Below are positions 1 through 12,658 of a DNA stretch of 64,000 nucleotides, piece by piece. Position 1 is the first letter of the stretch. Every line of letters begins with the position of its first letter. A program made the position numbers and the translations under genes. Source of the stretch: Marinibaculum pumilum (GTDB lineage Bacteria; Pseudomonadota; Alphaproteobacteria; Ferrovibrionales; Ferrovibrionaceae); assembly GCF_042646425.1 (NCBI RefSeq), contig NZ_JBHRTR010000028.1, positions 186,001 through 250,000 of the forward strand, in the 5' to 3' direction. The notes below the pieces were generated by a model. That model had not been told where the DNA came from and searched no databases. It saw only the letters and a program-made list of their open reading frames with translations.

Positions 1-249
1 ATCGAGATGGCGGAGGCCTACCTGAAGGACAAGAAGCGTGTGCTGCCGATGGCCGCCCACCTGTCCGGCCAGTACGGCGTCAACGACCTCTATGTCGGCG
101 TGCCTGTGGTGATCGGCGCCGGCGGCGCGGAGCGGATCGTCGAGATCTCGCTCAACGACGACGAGATGGCCGGCTTCACCAAGTCCTGCGACGCGGTGCG
201 CGGGCTGATCGACGCCTGCAAGAACATCGACCCGTCCCTGGCGGGCTGA
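1..249 (+). CDS. mdh: Malate dehydrogenase, C-terminal part (5' end outside window)
   Basis: The reading frame is open from base 1 and ends with TGA at 247-249, giving the last 82 or so residues. They carry the typical end of a bacterial LDH-like malate dehydrogenase, including a GVPVVIGAGGAERIVEI stretch and a closing helix like that of alphaproteobacterial Mdh. The enzyme interconverts malate and oxaloacetate with NAD in the cytoplasm. The position directly before sucCD-sucAB-lpd is the usual alphaproteobacterial TCA cluster and supports the call. The catalytic and nucleotide-binding half lies outside the window, so activity cannot be judged here. Confidence 0.9.
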   Translation: MEMAEAYLKDKKRVLPMAAHLSGQYGVNDLYVGVPVVIGAGGAERIVEISLNDDEMAGFTKSCDAVRGLIDACKNIDPSLAG

Positions 250-283
250 TATCCGGCGACGGGCCGCCGCCCGGCATTGCCCC

Positions 284-403
284 NNNNNNNNNNNNNNNNN
301 NNNNNNNNNNNNNNNNNNNNNNNNNNNNNNNNNNNNNNNNNNNNNNNNNNNNNNNNNNNNNNNNNNNNNNNNNNNNNNNNNNNNNNNNNNNNNNNNNNNN
401 NNN
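284..403. other. Assembly gap (120 N) between mdh and sucC
   Basis: A run of 120 undetermined bases in the mdh-sucC spacer. The known flanks (250-283 and 404-499) are very GC-rich with short repeats of GCATCCGGC type, which probably explains the gap. Any promoter for sucC could be hidden here. Confidence 0.95.
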
Positions 404-499
404 GGCGGGCACCCGCCTCCAGGGGTCGCCGGCACGCCCGGCAGGCATCCGGCGGCGGGCATCCGGCCGGGGCGGCAACAGATTGGGAGCCATGACGGC

Positions 500-1669
<1,170 letters not shown>

Positions 1670-1717
1670 ACCGGCCACCGCAGCACCCGACGAACGAGAT
1701 ACAAGGAGTACCGCGCG

Positions 1718-2593
1718 ATGGCCGTGCTGGTCAGCAAGGACACCAAAGTCATCTGCCAGGGCATCACCGGCAGCCAGGGCACCTTCCACACCGAACAGGC
1801 GATCAAGTACGGCACGAAGATGGTCGGCGGCGTGACCCCCGGCAAGGGCGGGCAGACCCATCTGGACCTGCCCGTCTTCGACACCGTCGCCGGTGCAGTG
1901 GAGAAGACCGGTGCCAATGCCTCCGTGATCTACGTGCCGCCGCCGTTCGCGGCGGATTCCATCCTGGAGGCGATCGATGCCGAGATTCCGCTGATCGTCT
2001 GCATCACCGAGGGCATCCCGGTGGTCGACATGATCAAGGTGAAGCGCAAGCTGGCCGGCTCCGGCTCCCGCCTGATCGGGCCGAACTGCCCCGGCGTGAT
2101 CACCCCGGACGAGTGCAAGATCGGCATCATGCCGGGCCATATCCACAAGCGCGGCAAGGTCGGCATCGTCTCCCGCTCCGGTACCCTGACCTATGAGGCG
2201 GTGGCGCAGACCACGGCCGCCGGCCTGGGCCAGACCACCTGCATCGGCATCGGCGGCGACCCGGTCAACGGCACCGACTTCATCGACTGCCTGGACATGT
2301 TCCTGGGCGATCCGGAGACCGAGGCGATCATCATGATCGGCGAGATCGGCGGCACCGCGGAAGAGGATGCGGCCGAATTCGTCAGGTCCTCCAAGGTGAA
2401 GAAGCCGATGGTCGGCTTCATTGCCGGGCGCACCGCGCCGCCGGGCCGCCGCATGGGCCATGCCGGCGCCATCATCTCCGGCGGCAAGGGCGGCGCGGAA
2501 AGCAAGATCGAGGCGATGAAGGCCGCCGGCATGGCCGTGGCCGACAGCCCGGCGGCCCTGGGCACCACCCTGGTGGAGCGGATGAAGGGCTGA
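1718..2593 (+). CDS. sucD: Succinyl-CoA synthetase (ADP-forming) alpha subunit
   Basis: 291 residues, full length. The N-terminal CoA-binding Rossmann domain has the GITGSQGTFH motif near residues 17-26. The active-site histidine that is phosphorylated lies in the GHAGAIISGG segment near residue 247. It forms the catalytic heterodimer with SucC. A good ribosome-binding site (AAGGAG near 1703) precedes the ATG. It is followed by a 416-bp spacer before sucA, so sucA may have its own promoter. Confidence 0.97.
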   Translation: MAVLVSKDTKVICQGITGSQGTFHTEQAIKYGTKMVGGVTPGKGGQTHLDLPVFDTVAGAVEKTGANASVIYVPPPFAADSILEAIDAEIPLIVCITEGIPVVDMIKVKRKLAGSGSRLIGPNCPGVITPDECKIGIMPGHIHKRGKVGIVSRSGTLTYEAVAQTTAAGLGQTTCIGIGGDPVNGTDFIDCLDMFLGDPETEAIIMIGEIGGTAEEDAAEFVRSSKVKKPMVGFIAGRTAPPGRRMGHAGAIISGGKGGAESKIEAMKAAGMAVADSPAALGTTLVERMKG

Positions 2594-3009
2594 GCCGCAG
2601 GGGCGATCCGCCGCTGTCGCCGTTCCTGTAGCGGCAGGAGGGGCACATACGGCCGGAAACCGGTTCCATTGCGCGGAAGAACGGTTGCCCCGCGTCATGG
2701 TCCTTGTCATGGTCTGTCCCGCGGTAGGGGTCCGTTTACGAGTGCGGCATAAGTGTGGGTGCAAGGACGCCGGGCGGCCGAGCCGCCGCCCGGTCGACGA
2801 ACCATGACCGCCCGTCGACGGACCGGCCTGCCGCAGCCGCGGCTGCGCCTTGCCCCCGCGGGCCCTGTGCAAGGGGCCCGTTCCCGGGTGCGGCCCGGCG
2901 GGAGACTGCCCGCCACGGTAATGCCGGACGGGGTGCCGCCTGCGGCGGCCCCGTGCATCGGTGTCGCGGCTGGCGGCAGCCTGTGACCGCCCTGTGATCG
3001 GAACACCAA
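2594..3009 (+). other. sucD-sucA spacer with palindromes, no gene
   Basis: 416 bases without a convincing gene. It contains a perfect 16-bp palindrome at 2832-2847 (CGCAGCCGCGGCTGCG) and a hairpin at 2859-2880 with CGGGCCC/GGGCCCG arms and an 8-base loop. Neither is followed by a T-run. They may be a terminator-like structure after sucCD or part of a sucA leader. Open frames here are GC-driven and resemble no family. Confidence 0.4.
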
Positions 3010-5892
<2,883 letters not shown>

Positions 5893-5973
5893 GGTCCGCG
5901 ACTCAGGCGCGGGCCGCCGCGGCATGCCCCGCGGCGGTTGAGAATTCACCTCGTCAACGAAAAGGATGACGTC

Positions 5974-7245
5974 ATGGCGGTAGAGGTTCGCGTTCCCGGC
6001 CTCGGCGATTCGGTGACAGAGGCGACCGTCGGCAAATGGTTCAAGGCCGAGGGCGATGCCGTGGAGATGGACGAGGCGATCCTCGAACTGGAGACTGACA
6101 AGGTCACCATGGAGGTGAACGCCCCCGCCGCCGGCCGCCTGGGCGCGTTGCAGGCGCAGGAAGGGGATACCGTCGGCGTCGGCGACCTGCTGACCAGCAT
6201 CGAGGAAGGTGCCGCCGGCAAGGCGCCCGAGAAGAAAGACGGGAAGAAGGACGAGAAGAAGGCGGAGAAGCCGGCCGAAAAGCCTGCCGAGAAGAAGGCG
6301 GAGGCGCCTAAGGAATCGCAGTCCGCGGCCCCTGCTCCGTCGGGCAGCTCCGGCCAGGCCCTGCCTGCGGCCGCCAAGCTCGCCGCCGAGAAGGGCGTCG
6401 ATACCGGACAGGTCGCCGGCTCCGGCAAGGGCGGCCGCGTCACCAAGGGCGACGTGATGGCTTTCCTGGAGGGTGGCGGCAGCGCACAGGGCGGTTCGTC
6501 CCAGCCGGCGCCGAAGCCCGCCCCCTCCGGCCCGCGACCGGAAGCGGAGCGCGAGGAGCGGGTGCGGATGACGAAGCTGCGCCGGGTGATCGCCGGCCGG
6601 CTGAAGGAGGCGCAGAACACCGCCGCCATGCTGACCACCTTCAACGAGGTGGACATGACCAACCTGCTGGCGGCGCGCAAGGCCTACCAGGACCGCTTCG
6701 AGAAGAAGCACGGCGTGCGGCTGGGCTTCATGTCGTTCTTCGTGAAGGCCTGCATCGCCGGTCTGCGCGAGCTGCCCTCGGTGAATGCGGAGATCGAGGG
6801 CGACGAGATCGTCTACAAGAACTACTACCACATGGGTGTCGCGGTCTCGACGCAGCAGGGCCTGGTGGTGCCGGTGCTGCGCGACGCCGACCGGCTGGGC
6901 TTCGCGGATATCGAGCGCGCGATCGGCGATTTCGGCGTCCGCGCCCGCGACGGCAAGCTGAAGCTGGAGGAGCTGCAGGGCGGCACCTTCACGATCTCCA
7001 ACGGCGGCGTGTTCGGCTCCCTGATGTCGACGCCGATCCTGAACCCGCCGCAGTCCGGCGTGCTGGGCATGCACAAGATCCAGGAGCGGCCGATGGTCGT
7101 GAATGGCGAGATCAAGGTGCGGCCGATGATGTACCTGGCGCTGAGCTACGACCACCGCATCATCGACGGGCGCGAGGCGGTGACCTTCCTGGTCCGCGTG
7201 AAGGAGTGCGTGGAGAACCCGGAACGGATCCTGTTCGACGTCTGA
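5974..7245 (+). CDS. sucB: Dihydrolipoyllysine-residue succinyltransferase (2-oxoglutarate dehydrogenase E2)
   Basis: 423 residues from the ATG at 5974, chosen because the protein then starts MAVEVRVPGLGDSV as in other E2o proteins and AAAGGA lies 7 bases upstream. Domains in order: lipoyl domain with the ETDKVTMEV lipoylation lysine near residue 44; a Lys/Ala/Pro-rich linker (about 85-125); the peripheral subunit-binding domain (about 130-165); and the catalytic acyltransferase domain ending with SYDHRIIDGREAV, which holds the active-site His and Asp. It transfers the succinyl group to CoA and forms the core of the complex. Confidence 0.96.
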   Translation: MAVEVRVPGLGDSVTEATVGKWFKAEGDAVEMDEAILELETDKVTMEVNAPAAGRLGALQAQEGDTVGVGDLLTSIEEGAAGKAPEKKDGKKDEKKAEKPAEKPAEKKAEAPKESQSAAPAPSGSSGQALPAAAKLAAEKGVDTGQVAGSGKGGRVTKGDVMAFLEGGGSAQGGSSQPAPKPAPSGPRPEAEREERVRMTKLRRVIAGRLKEAQNTAAMLTTFNEVDMTNLLAARKAYQDRFEKKHGVRLGFMSFFVKACIAGLRELPSVNAEIEGDEIVYKNYYHMGVAVSTQQGLVVPVLRDADRLGFADIERAIGDFGVRARDGKLKLEELQGGTFTISNGGVFGSLMSTPILNPPQSGVLGMHKIQERPMVVNGEIKVRPMMYLALSYDHRIIDGREAVTFLVRVKECVENPERILFDV

Positions 7246-7321
7246 CCCCCTGGTTCGCGGCACGATACATGCGGGCCATGCCGGCGGGGGGCCGGCGCGG
7301 CCGAAGAAGGGAATAGGACAG

Positions 7322-8728
7322 ATGGCCGAAGACAGCTACGACCTGATCGTCATCGGCGGCGGGCCCGGCGGCTATACCGCCGCGATCCGCGCCGCGCAGC
7401 TGGGCATGAAGACGGCCTGCGTGGAATCCCGTGCCACCCTGGGCGGGACCTGCCTGAACGTGGGCTGCATCCCGTCCAAGGCGCTGCTGGAGAGCTCGGA
7501 GATCTTCCACGAGGCGGCGGGCGGCCTGTCCGACCATGGCGTGAAGACCGGCAAGGTCTCGCTCGACCTGGGCGCCATGATGGGCCGCAAGGACAAGGTC
7601 GTCGGCGACCTGACCAAGGGCATCGAGTTCCTGTTCAAGAAGCACAAGATCACCTGGCTGAAGGGCCATGGCGCCCTGAAGGGCGGCGGCAAGGTGGAGG
7701 TCACCAAGGGCGACGGCGCCGGCACCTATTCGGCGAAGCAGATCATCCTGGTGCCCGGCTCCGAGGTGACGCCGCTGCCCGGGGTGGAGATCGACGAGGA
7801 CCGCATCGTCTCCTCCACCGGCGCGCTGGCCCTGCCGAAGGTGCCGAAGCACCTGGTGGTGGTCGGCGGCGGCTATATCGGCCTGGAGATGGGCACGGTC
7901 TGGAAGCGGCTGGGCGCCGAGGTCACCGTGGTGGAGTTCCTGGATCGCATCCTGCCGGGCATGGACGGCGAGGTCTCCAAGCAGATGCAGCGCCTGCTGT
8001 CCCGCCAGGGGATGAACTTCAAGCTGTCCACCAAGGTGACGGGCGCCAAGGTGAAGAAGACCGGCGTCACCCTGACGGTGGAACCCTCGAAAGGCGGCGA
8101 GGCGGAGAGCATCGACGCCGACTATGTCCTGGTGGCGATCGGCCGGCGGCCCTACACCAAGGGGTTGGGCCTGGAGGAGGCCGGGGTAGAACTGGACGAC
8201 CGCGGGCGGATCAAGACCGACGCCCAATTCGCCACCACCGCGGACGGCATCTATGCCATCGGCGACGCCATCGTCGGGCCGATGCTTGCCCACAAGGCGG
8301 AGGAGGAAGGCGTGGCCTGCACAGAGATGCTGGCCGGCCAGAAGCCGCATATCAACTACGACGCCATCCCCGGCGTGGTCTACACCTGGCCGGAGGTCGC
8401 CACGGTGGGCCGCACCGAGGAGCAGCTGAAGGCGGACGGGGTGGAATACCGCTCCGGCAAGTTTCCGTTCTCCGCCAATGCCCGCGCCAAGGCGGTGGCG
8501 ACGACCGACGGCTTCGTGAAGATGCTGGCGGATGCGAAGACCGATGCGGTGCTGGGCTGCCATATCATCGGCCCCGATGCTGGCACCTTGATCGCCGAGG
8601 TCGCGCTGGCCATCGAGTTCGGCGCCAGCGCCGAGGACATCGCACGGACCTGCCACGCCCATCCGACCCTGAACGAGGCGGTGAAGGAGGCGGCGCTCGC
8701 CGTCGACGGCCGGACCTTGAACATCTGA
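7322..8728 (+). CDS. lpd: Dihydrolipoyl dehydrogenase (E3)
   Basis: 468 residues, full length. It has the N-terminal FAD site (GGGPGGYTAA), the redox-active disulfide GGTCLNVGCIPSK near residues 42-54, the NAD-binding VVGGGYIGLEMG segment, and the C-terminal HAHPTLNEA motif with the catalytic His-Glu pair. It reoxidises the lipoyl group of SucB and can also serve other 2-oxoacid complexes. It is the last gene of the TCA cluster; the sequence after it is a repeat-rich spacer. Confidence 0.97.
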   Translation: MAEDSYDLIVIGGGPGGYTAAIRAAQLGMKTACVESRATLGGTCLNVGCIPSKALLESSEIFHEAAGGLSDHGVKTGKVSLDLGAMMGRKDKVVGDLTKGIEFLFKKHKITWLKGHGALKGGGKVEVTKGDGAGTYSAKQIILVPGSEVTPLPGVEIDEDRIVSSTGALALPKVPKHLVVVGGGYIGLEMGTVWKRLGAEVTVVEFLDRILPGMDGEVSKQMQRLLSRQGMNFKLSTKVTGAKVKKTGVTLTVEPSKGGEAESIDADYVLVAIGRRPYTKGLGLEEAGVELDDRGRIKTDAQFATTADGIYAIGDAIVGPMLAHKAEEEGVACTEMLAGQKPHINYDAIPGVVYTWPEVATVGRTEEQLKADGVEYRSGKFPFSANARAKAVATTDGFVKMLADAKTDAVLGCHIIGPDAGTLIAEVALAIEFGASAEDIARTCHAHPTLNEAVKEAALAVDGRTLNI

Positions 8729-9474
8729 GGGCAGCCGCCGCCGGGCCGCGCAGCGTCAACGTCCCGCCGCGATCCCAGGCTCAGGGCCTGGGATGACGGC
8801 GACAGGGGAGCGGGCGTCGCGCTGCCGCCACACCGGGCTCTGCGGCCTGCACCCCCCGTTCCGTCATCCTCGGCCCCCGAGCCTACGGCATTCACACATC
8901 TCGTCAGGGAGCCAAATCAGCCCTGCGGTCCTCCCTTTTTGCCGTCATCCTCGGCCCCCGAGCCGAGGATCGTGGCAGGCCGGTGCGGCGGTTGGGCCGC
9001 GCAGCGTCAACGTCCCGTCGCGATTCCAGGCTCAGGGCCTGGGAAGACGGCGAGGATGGGGCGGGCGGCGCGGTGCCGCCGCAGCTGGCCCTGCGGCCAG
9101 CACCCCCCTTTCCGTCGTCCTCGGCCCCCGAGCCTACGGCATTCACACATCTCGTCAGGGAGCCAAATCAGCCCTGCGGTCCTCCCTTTTTGCCGTCATC
9201 CTCGGCCCCCGAGCCGAGGATCGTGGCAAGGCGGCGAAGCTGCGCGGCCTCCCTGTCCCGTCAGGCCCCTCGGGTCAAGCCCGAGGGCGACGGCAGCAGG
9301 GAGGCGTGTCGAAGAGAAGAGATATGTGAATCCCGTAGGCCCCCGACCCGAGGATCGTGGCAAGCCGGTGCGACGGTTGGGCCTCGCGGCGTCAACATGC
9401 CGTCGCGATCCCAGGCTCAGGGCCTGGGATGACAGCGGCGCGGGAGGCGGCGGCGCGGTACAGGTGCCGCCGCC
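8729..9474. repeat. Repeat-rich intergenic region with a 251-bp tandem duplication and hairpins
   Basis: 746 bases without a gene. Units 8743-8993 and 8994-9244 align end to end with a period of exactly 251 bp. Within them a 119-bp block (8859-8977 and 9110-9228) differs by only one base. A third partial copy of the unit start lies at about 9379-9435. Each copy contains a hairpin with ATCCCAGGC/GCCTGGGAT arms (8772-8794; variants near 9023; 9408-9430) and another with ATCCTCGGC/GCCGAGGAT arms (near 8946-8969 and 9197-9220). Open frames crossing it are by-products of the repeats. Such palindromic intergenic repeats are common in alphaproteobacteria. Confidence 0.85.
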
Positions 9475-9960
9475 TCAATCCCGGAAATTGCCGTAGTCGA
9501 GCGGCTGCTCGATATCCATCGCCTTCACCGCGGAAATCGCGGCCTGCAGGTCGTCGCGCTTCTTGCCGGTGACCCGCAGCTCGTCGCCCTGCACCGAAGT
9601 CTGCACCTTCAGCTTCTCGTCCTTCAGGTGCTTGATGATCTTCTTCGCCAGGTCGCGGTCGATGCCCTGCTTGATGAGCACGGTCTGGCGCACGGTGTTG
9701 CCGCCGGCCCGTTCCGGGTCCTGCCAGTCCAGCGCGCCGGGGTCGAGCTTGCGCCGGACGAAATAGCCCTTCACCAGTTCCTCGACCTGCTTGAGTTTCA
9801 GGTTGTCGTCGGCGTGGATCTCCAGGCTGTTCTCCTTGCGCTCGACCTTGGCGATCGAGCCCTTGAAGTCGTAGCGGGTGCCGATCTCGCGCATCACGCC
9901 GTCCACGGCATTGTCGACCTCGGCGAGATCGGTCTTGGAGGTGATGTCGAAGCTGGGCAT
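9475..9960 (-). CDS. yajQ: YajQ-family nucleotide-binding protein
   Basis: 161 residues from the ATG at 9960, giving the family start MPSFDITSKTDLAEVDNA. It continues with RYDFKG and ends in the conserved PLDYGNFRD. YajQ proteins have two ferredoxin-like folds. Some bind cyclic di-GMP and act with transcription factors; a role here is inferred from family only. It is a single gene read opposite to lpd. The longer open frame upstream of 9960 is not conserved with the family. Confidence 0.93.
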   Translation of the reverse strand: MPSFDITSKTDLAEVDNAVDGVMREIGTRYDFKGSIAKVERKENSLEIHADDNLKLKQVEELVKGYFVRRKLDPGALDWQDPERAGGNTVRQTVLIKQGIDRDLAKKIIKHLKDEKLKVQTSVQGDELRVTGKKRDDLQAAISAVKAMDIEQPLDYGNFRD

Positions 9961-10042
9961 GGCCGCTCTCTCCCGGATGAATAGGCTGTCCGGGTGTATC
10001 GCCTGCGGCGGCCGGCGCCAAGGGGCGCCGGCCGGGCCCAGG

Positions 10043-10555
10043 TCAGTCCTTGGGTGCAAAGAACTTGCGGGCGATGAAATAGTCCAGGGAGAGCGCGCCC
10101 GGTCCGTAGCACAGGATGTAGATCAGCGGGCCCGCCCAGAGCAGGTGGGAGAGATAGTCGAGCGGAAAGACGAAGATCTCGATCACCAGGGTCATGCCCA
10201 GCAGCATGGCGGCGGCGAAGCGCGAGCCCAGGCCGAACAGCAGCAGGACCGGCATCAGCAGCTCGATATAGCTGGCCATGTGGGCGGCAAAGGCGGGCGC
10301 CAGCAGCGGTACCGCATAGACATTCTCGAACAGGCTGACCGTGGAGCCGCCCAGGGTCGGCGGCAGGATCGGCCAGGAGCCGCTCTCTGTCGTCACGACC
10401 TTGGTCAGGCCGGATTTCCAGAACACGCCGCCGACGCCGATCCGGAAGACCAGCGCCAGAAGCCAGTGCGGAAAGCGATGCAGCAGATTGAAGATCGCGG
10501 CGACCAGCCCGACCAGTCCGCCGCGTTCCTCGGGATAGGGCTTCTCTTCCGTCAT
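10043..10555 (-). CDS. DoxX-family membrane protein of the bufferin operon
   Basis: 170 residues from the ATG at 10555. After a short charged N-terminus there are about four hydrophobic segments. The FRIGVGGVFWKSGLTK stretch near residue 38 and the aromatic YILCYGPGALSLDYF end are typical of DoxX/DoxD-like proteins. It lies 80 bases after the DUF2063 gene on the same strand, completing the order precursor, DUF692, DUF2063, DoxX seen in bufferin-1 operons. DoxX members there are thought to handle electrons or quinone-linked redox, but the function is not settled. The start was chosen by the TM layout; the open frame extends further upstream without support. Confidence 0.85.
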   Translation of the reverse strand: MTEEKPYPEERGGLVGLVAAIFNLLHRFPHWLLALVFRIGVGGVFWKSGLTKVVTTESGSWPILPPTLGGSTVSLFENVYAVPLLAPAFAAHMASYIELLMPVLLLFGLGSRFAAAMLLGMTLVIEIFVFPLDYLSHLLWAGPLIYILCYGPGALSLDYFIARKFFAPKD

Positions 10556-10635
10556 GGCTTCTTCACCCCCGTCATGACTGTTTCCCCCATTGTCCGGGCA
10601 GCGCCGCCGGTTCTTCCGGCTGCCGTGCCGCGCCG

Positions 10636-11439
10636 TCATGCGTCGGCGGCATTCTCCGCCAGGTGGAAGCCGCGGAACAGGCCTGCCCCGATGGCCCATC
10701 CAAGAAAGCCGCCCAGGTCGAAGGCCGGATCACCTTCGGCCCCGGCGGCGGCCGCGCCCAATGTCCGCCCCGCCTGCAGCGCCTGCAGGAAATCGTGCTC
10801 CGCCAACGACAGCTGGCGCCAGACCACGTCCCAGTCGTTGCGATGGACCAGCAGCCGGTCGGCGCCGGCATCCAGGTCGACCCGGACATCGGCCGGTGAA
10901 TCGGGCTGGGTCACCTGCCAGATGGCCGCCAGCGGCCAGTCCGACGACAGCAGCGCCATCGCCGGGACGGTCGCGAGGACCAGGCGGCCGTAATCCTCCG
11001 CCGCGACGGCGCCCAGGCTGGCGGGGTCGAAGGGCGGCGGGTCTTCGGCGTGGAAGCAGGCGTTGAAGGCCCAGTCCAGGCCGGCGATGTCGGCCAGGTA
11101 GGGCAGGTCACCGGCCATCCCGCTGTCGCGGATGAACGCGGCGAAGTCGTGCCCGTACTCGAACAGGCAGGGCCCCCGAGGCGGGTGGGCAATGACGAAC
11201 CGCGTGGCCAGCGCATCGAAGAAATCGGCGCCGACAAGGGCTTTCACCGTCGGGAAGGTGCCGCCCAGCGCTTCGCGCAGGGTGACGTACAGATGGTTGC
11301 GGTGGATGCCGAGTCGCCGTTCCGGCGCGATTCCGTCGCCGCGCACATCGCCGCACAGCGGCGACCCGGACAGGGGCGCGGGGCTTCCCTGCAGCATCGC
11401 CTGCCGCCAGCCGCGCTGCAGGTCATGCAGCGCGGTCAT
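10636..11439 (-). CDS. DUF2063 (BufC-type) partner of the MNIO enzyme
   Basis: 267 residues from the ATG at 11439; a GTG two codons upstream at 11445 is an alternative with closer spacing to a GGAG. The N-terminal half (RLGIHRNHLYVTLREALGGTFPTV) matches the putative DNA-binding or peptide-recognition domain of DUF2063. It overlaps the DUF692 gene by 17-23 bases, so the two are probably translated together. In bufferin systems the DUF2063 protein pairs with the DUF692 enzyme and recruits the precursor peptide. The C-terminal half is variable. Confidence 0.88.
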   Translation of the reverse strand: MTALHDLQRGWRQAMLQGSPAPLSGSPLCGDVRGDGIAPERRLGIHRNHLYVTLREALGGTFPTVKALVGADFFDALATRFVIAHPPRGPCLFEYGHDFAAFIRDSGMAGDLPYLADIAGLDWAFNACFHAEDPPPFDPASLGAVAAEDYGRLVLATVPAMALLSSDWPLAAIWQVTQPDSPADVRVDLDAGADRLLVHRNDWDVVWRQLSLAEHDFLQALQAGRTLGAAAAGAEGDPAFDLGGFLGWAIGAGLFRGFHLAENAADA

Positions 11440-12352
11440 CGCCACGCGGCTCCAACGCTACCGGGCCCGCGGCCGGATCGCCGGCCAGCGCGGCCTGTCG
11501 CCGCCGGTCGGCGGCGGCGGCCTCCTCCGCTAGCCGGGCCAGCGGCGGGATCCGGGTGTCCCATTCGATCAGGGTCGGCGCCTGCGGGAACAGCCGCACC
11601 GCCGCGTCGTAGAGCGTCCAGACATCCCCGGCCACGGCTGAGCCGTGATCGTCGATCCGCACCACCCGTTCACTGCCGTCCTCGGCCGTGACCCGGTTCT
11701 CGTGATAGCCGGCAAGGTGGATCTCCCCCACAGCCCCCGGCGGCAGGGCGGCCAGGAAGGCGCGCGGATCCTCGCCATGATTGTGGGCGTTGACCATGAC
11801 GTTGTTCACGTCGCACAGCAGCCCGCAGCCGGTGCGCCGGGCCAGCGCGGCAAGGAACTCGCCCTCCGGCACGGTGGAGGCGGCGAAGCGCAGGTAGGTG
11901 GAGGGGTTTTCCAGCAGGATCGGGCGTTGCAGGCGCTCCTGCACCCGCTCGATATTGGCCGCCACGATGGCCAGGCTCTCTTCGGTATAGGGCAGCGGCA
12001 GCAGGTCGTTGAGGTAGCTGCCCTCGGCCAGGCTCCAGGCCAGATGCTCGGAGACCAGGGCCGGCTCGACCTCCGCCACCAGGCGGGCCAGGCGGTCGAG
12101 ATGAAGCGGGTCGGGGGCCAATGCGCCGCCGAGGGAGAGGCCGACGCCATGCACGGAGAGCGGCCAGTCGCGGCGGGCGTTTTCCAGATGCCGCCGCGCG
12201 GGGCCGCCGCACATGTAGTTCTCGGCATGCACCTCCAGCCAGCCGACCGGCGGGCGCTCCGCGACGATCTCCGCATGATGCGGCGCACGCAACCCGATCC
12301 CGCAGCGATCGGCGGGAAGGGCGCGCGCGTCGTTCTGTTGCGAAGCCGTCAC
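11423..12352 (-). CDS. DUF692 multinuclear iron oxygenase (MNIO, BufB-type)
   Basis: 309 residues, GTG start. It is a TIM-barrel metal enzyme. Visible metal-ligand segments include HAENYM near residue 42, SEHLAW near 101, LENPSTYL near 147, CDVNNVMVNAHNHG near 178, EIHLAGYHE near 211, and the IEWD segment near 262. MNIO enzymes oxidise cysteines of ribosomally made peptides; in bufferins they form sulfur heterocycles. The gene follows the DUF2282 precursor gene by 45 bases and overlaps the DUF2063 gene, so its substrate is very likely the product of 12398-12658. Confidence 0.92.
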   Translation of the reverse strand: MTASQQNDARALPADRCGIGLRAPHHAEIVAERPPVGWLEVHAENYMCGGPARRHLENARRDWPLSVHGVGLSLGGALAPDPLHLDRLARLVAEVEPALVSEHLAWSLAEGSYLNDLLPLPYTEESLAIVAANIERVQERLQRPILLENPSTYLRFAASTVPEGEFLAALARRTGCGLLCDVNNVMVNAHNHGEDPRAFLAALPPGAVGEIHLAGYHENRVTAEDGSERVVRIDDHGSAVAGDVWTLYDAAVRLFPQAPTLIEWDTRIPPLARLAEEAAAADRRRQAALAGDPAAGPVALEPRGDDRAA

Positions 12353-12397
12353 GGAACGCCTGCCGGTCGTCAGGCCGTGCCTGTCAGCAGAAGCCGG

Positions 12398-12658
12398 TCA
12401 GGACTTCATCGGCGTGGTGGAGCCGCCGACCAGCTTCTCGCACATGCCGGCCGGGACATAGATCCAGGCGTCCTTCTGGCCGTCGGTCTTGGAGGTGCCG
12501 GCGCAGGACGAGGTATTGGTCTGGCAGTCGTTCTTGCCGGCCTTGGCCACGCCGTAGCACTTCTCATTGTCGGCGGCGTTGGCGGACGGTGCGGCGACGG
12601 CGCCGAGGGCGAAGGCGGTGCCGACGGCAGCGGCGAACGCGAGCGTCGAAGTCTTCAT
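12398..12658 (-). CDS. DUF2282 precursor peptide (bufferin, BufA1-type)
   Basis: 86 residues from the ATG at 12658, preceded by AAGGGA. Residues 1-28 are a Sec signal peptide with an ANA cleavage site. The mature part has four cysteines (34, 45, 52, 73) in the family pattern KCYG, KNDC, SCAGTS and GMCEK. DUF2282 peptides are substrates of DUF692 enzymes; the modified peptides are reported to bind copper in the periplasm and to protect against excess metal. It is the first gene of the operon, upstream of its presumed modifying enzyme. Confidence 0.92.
   Translation of the reverse strand: MKTSTLAFAAAVGTAFALGAVAAPSANAADNEKCYGVAKAGKNDCQTNTSSCAGTSKTDGQKDAWIYVPAGMCEKLVGGSTTPMKS

Noticed and set aside
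8793..9572. Several open frames of 70-185 codons in the spacer after lpd
   Set aside because: They are copies of the same repeated DNA and contain the hairpins; no conserved protein features.
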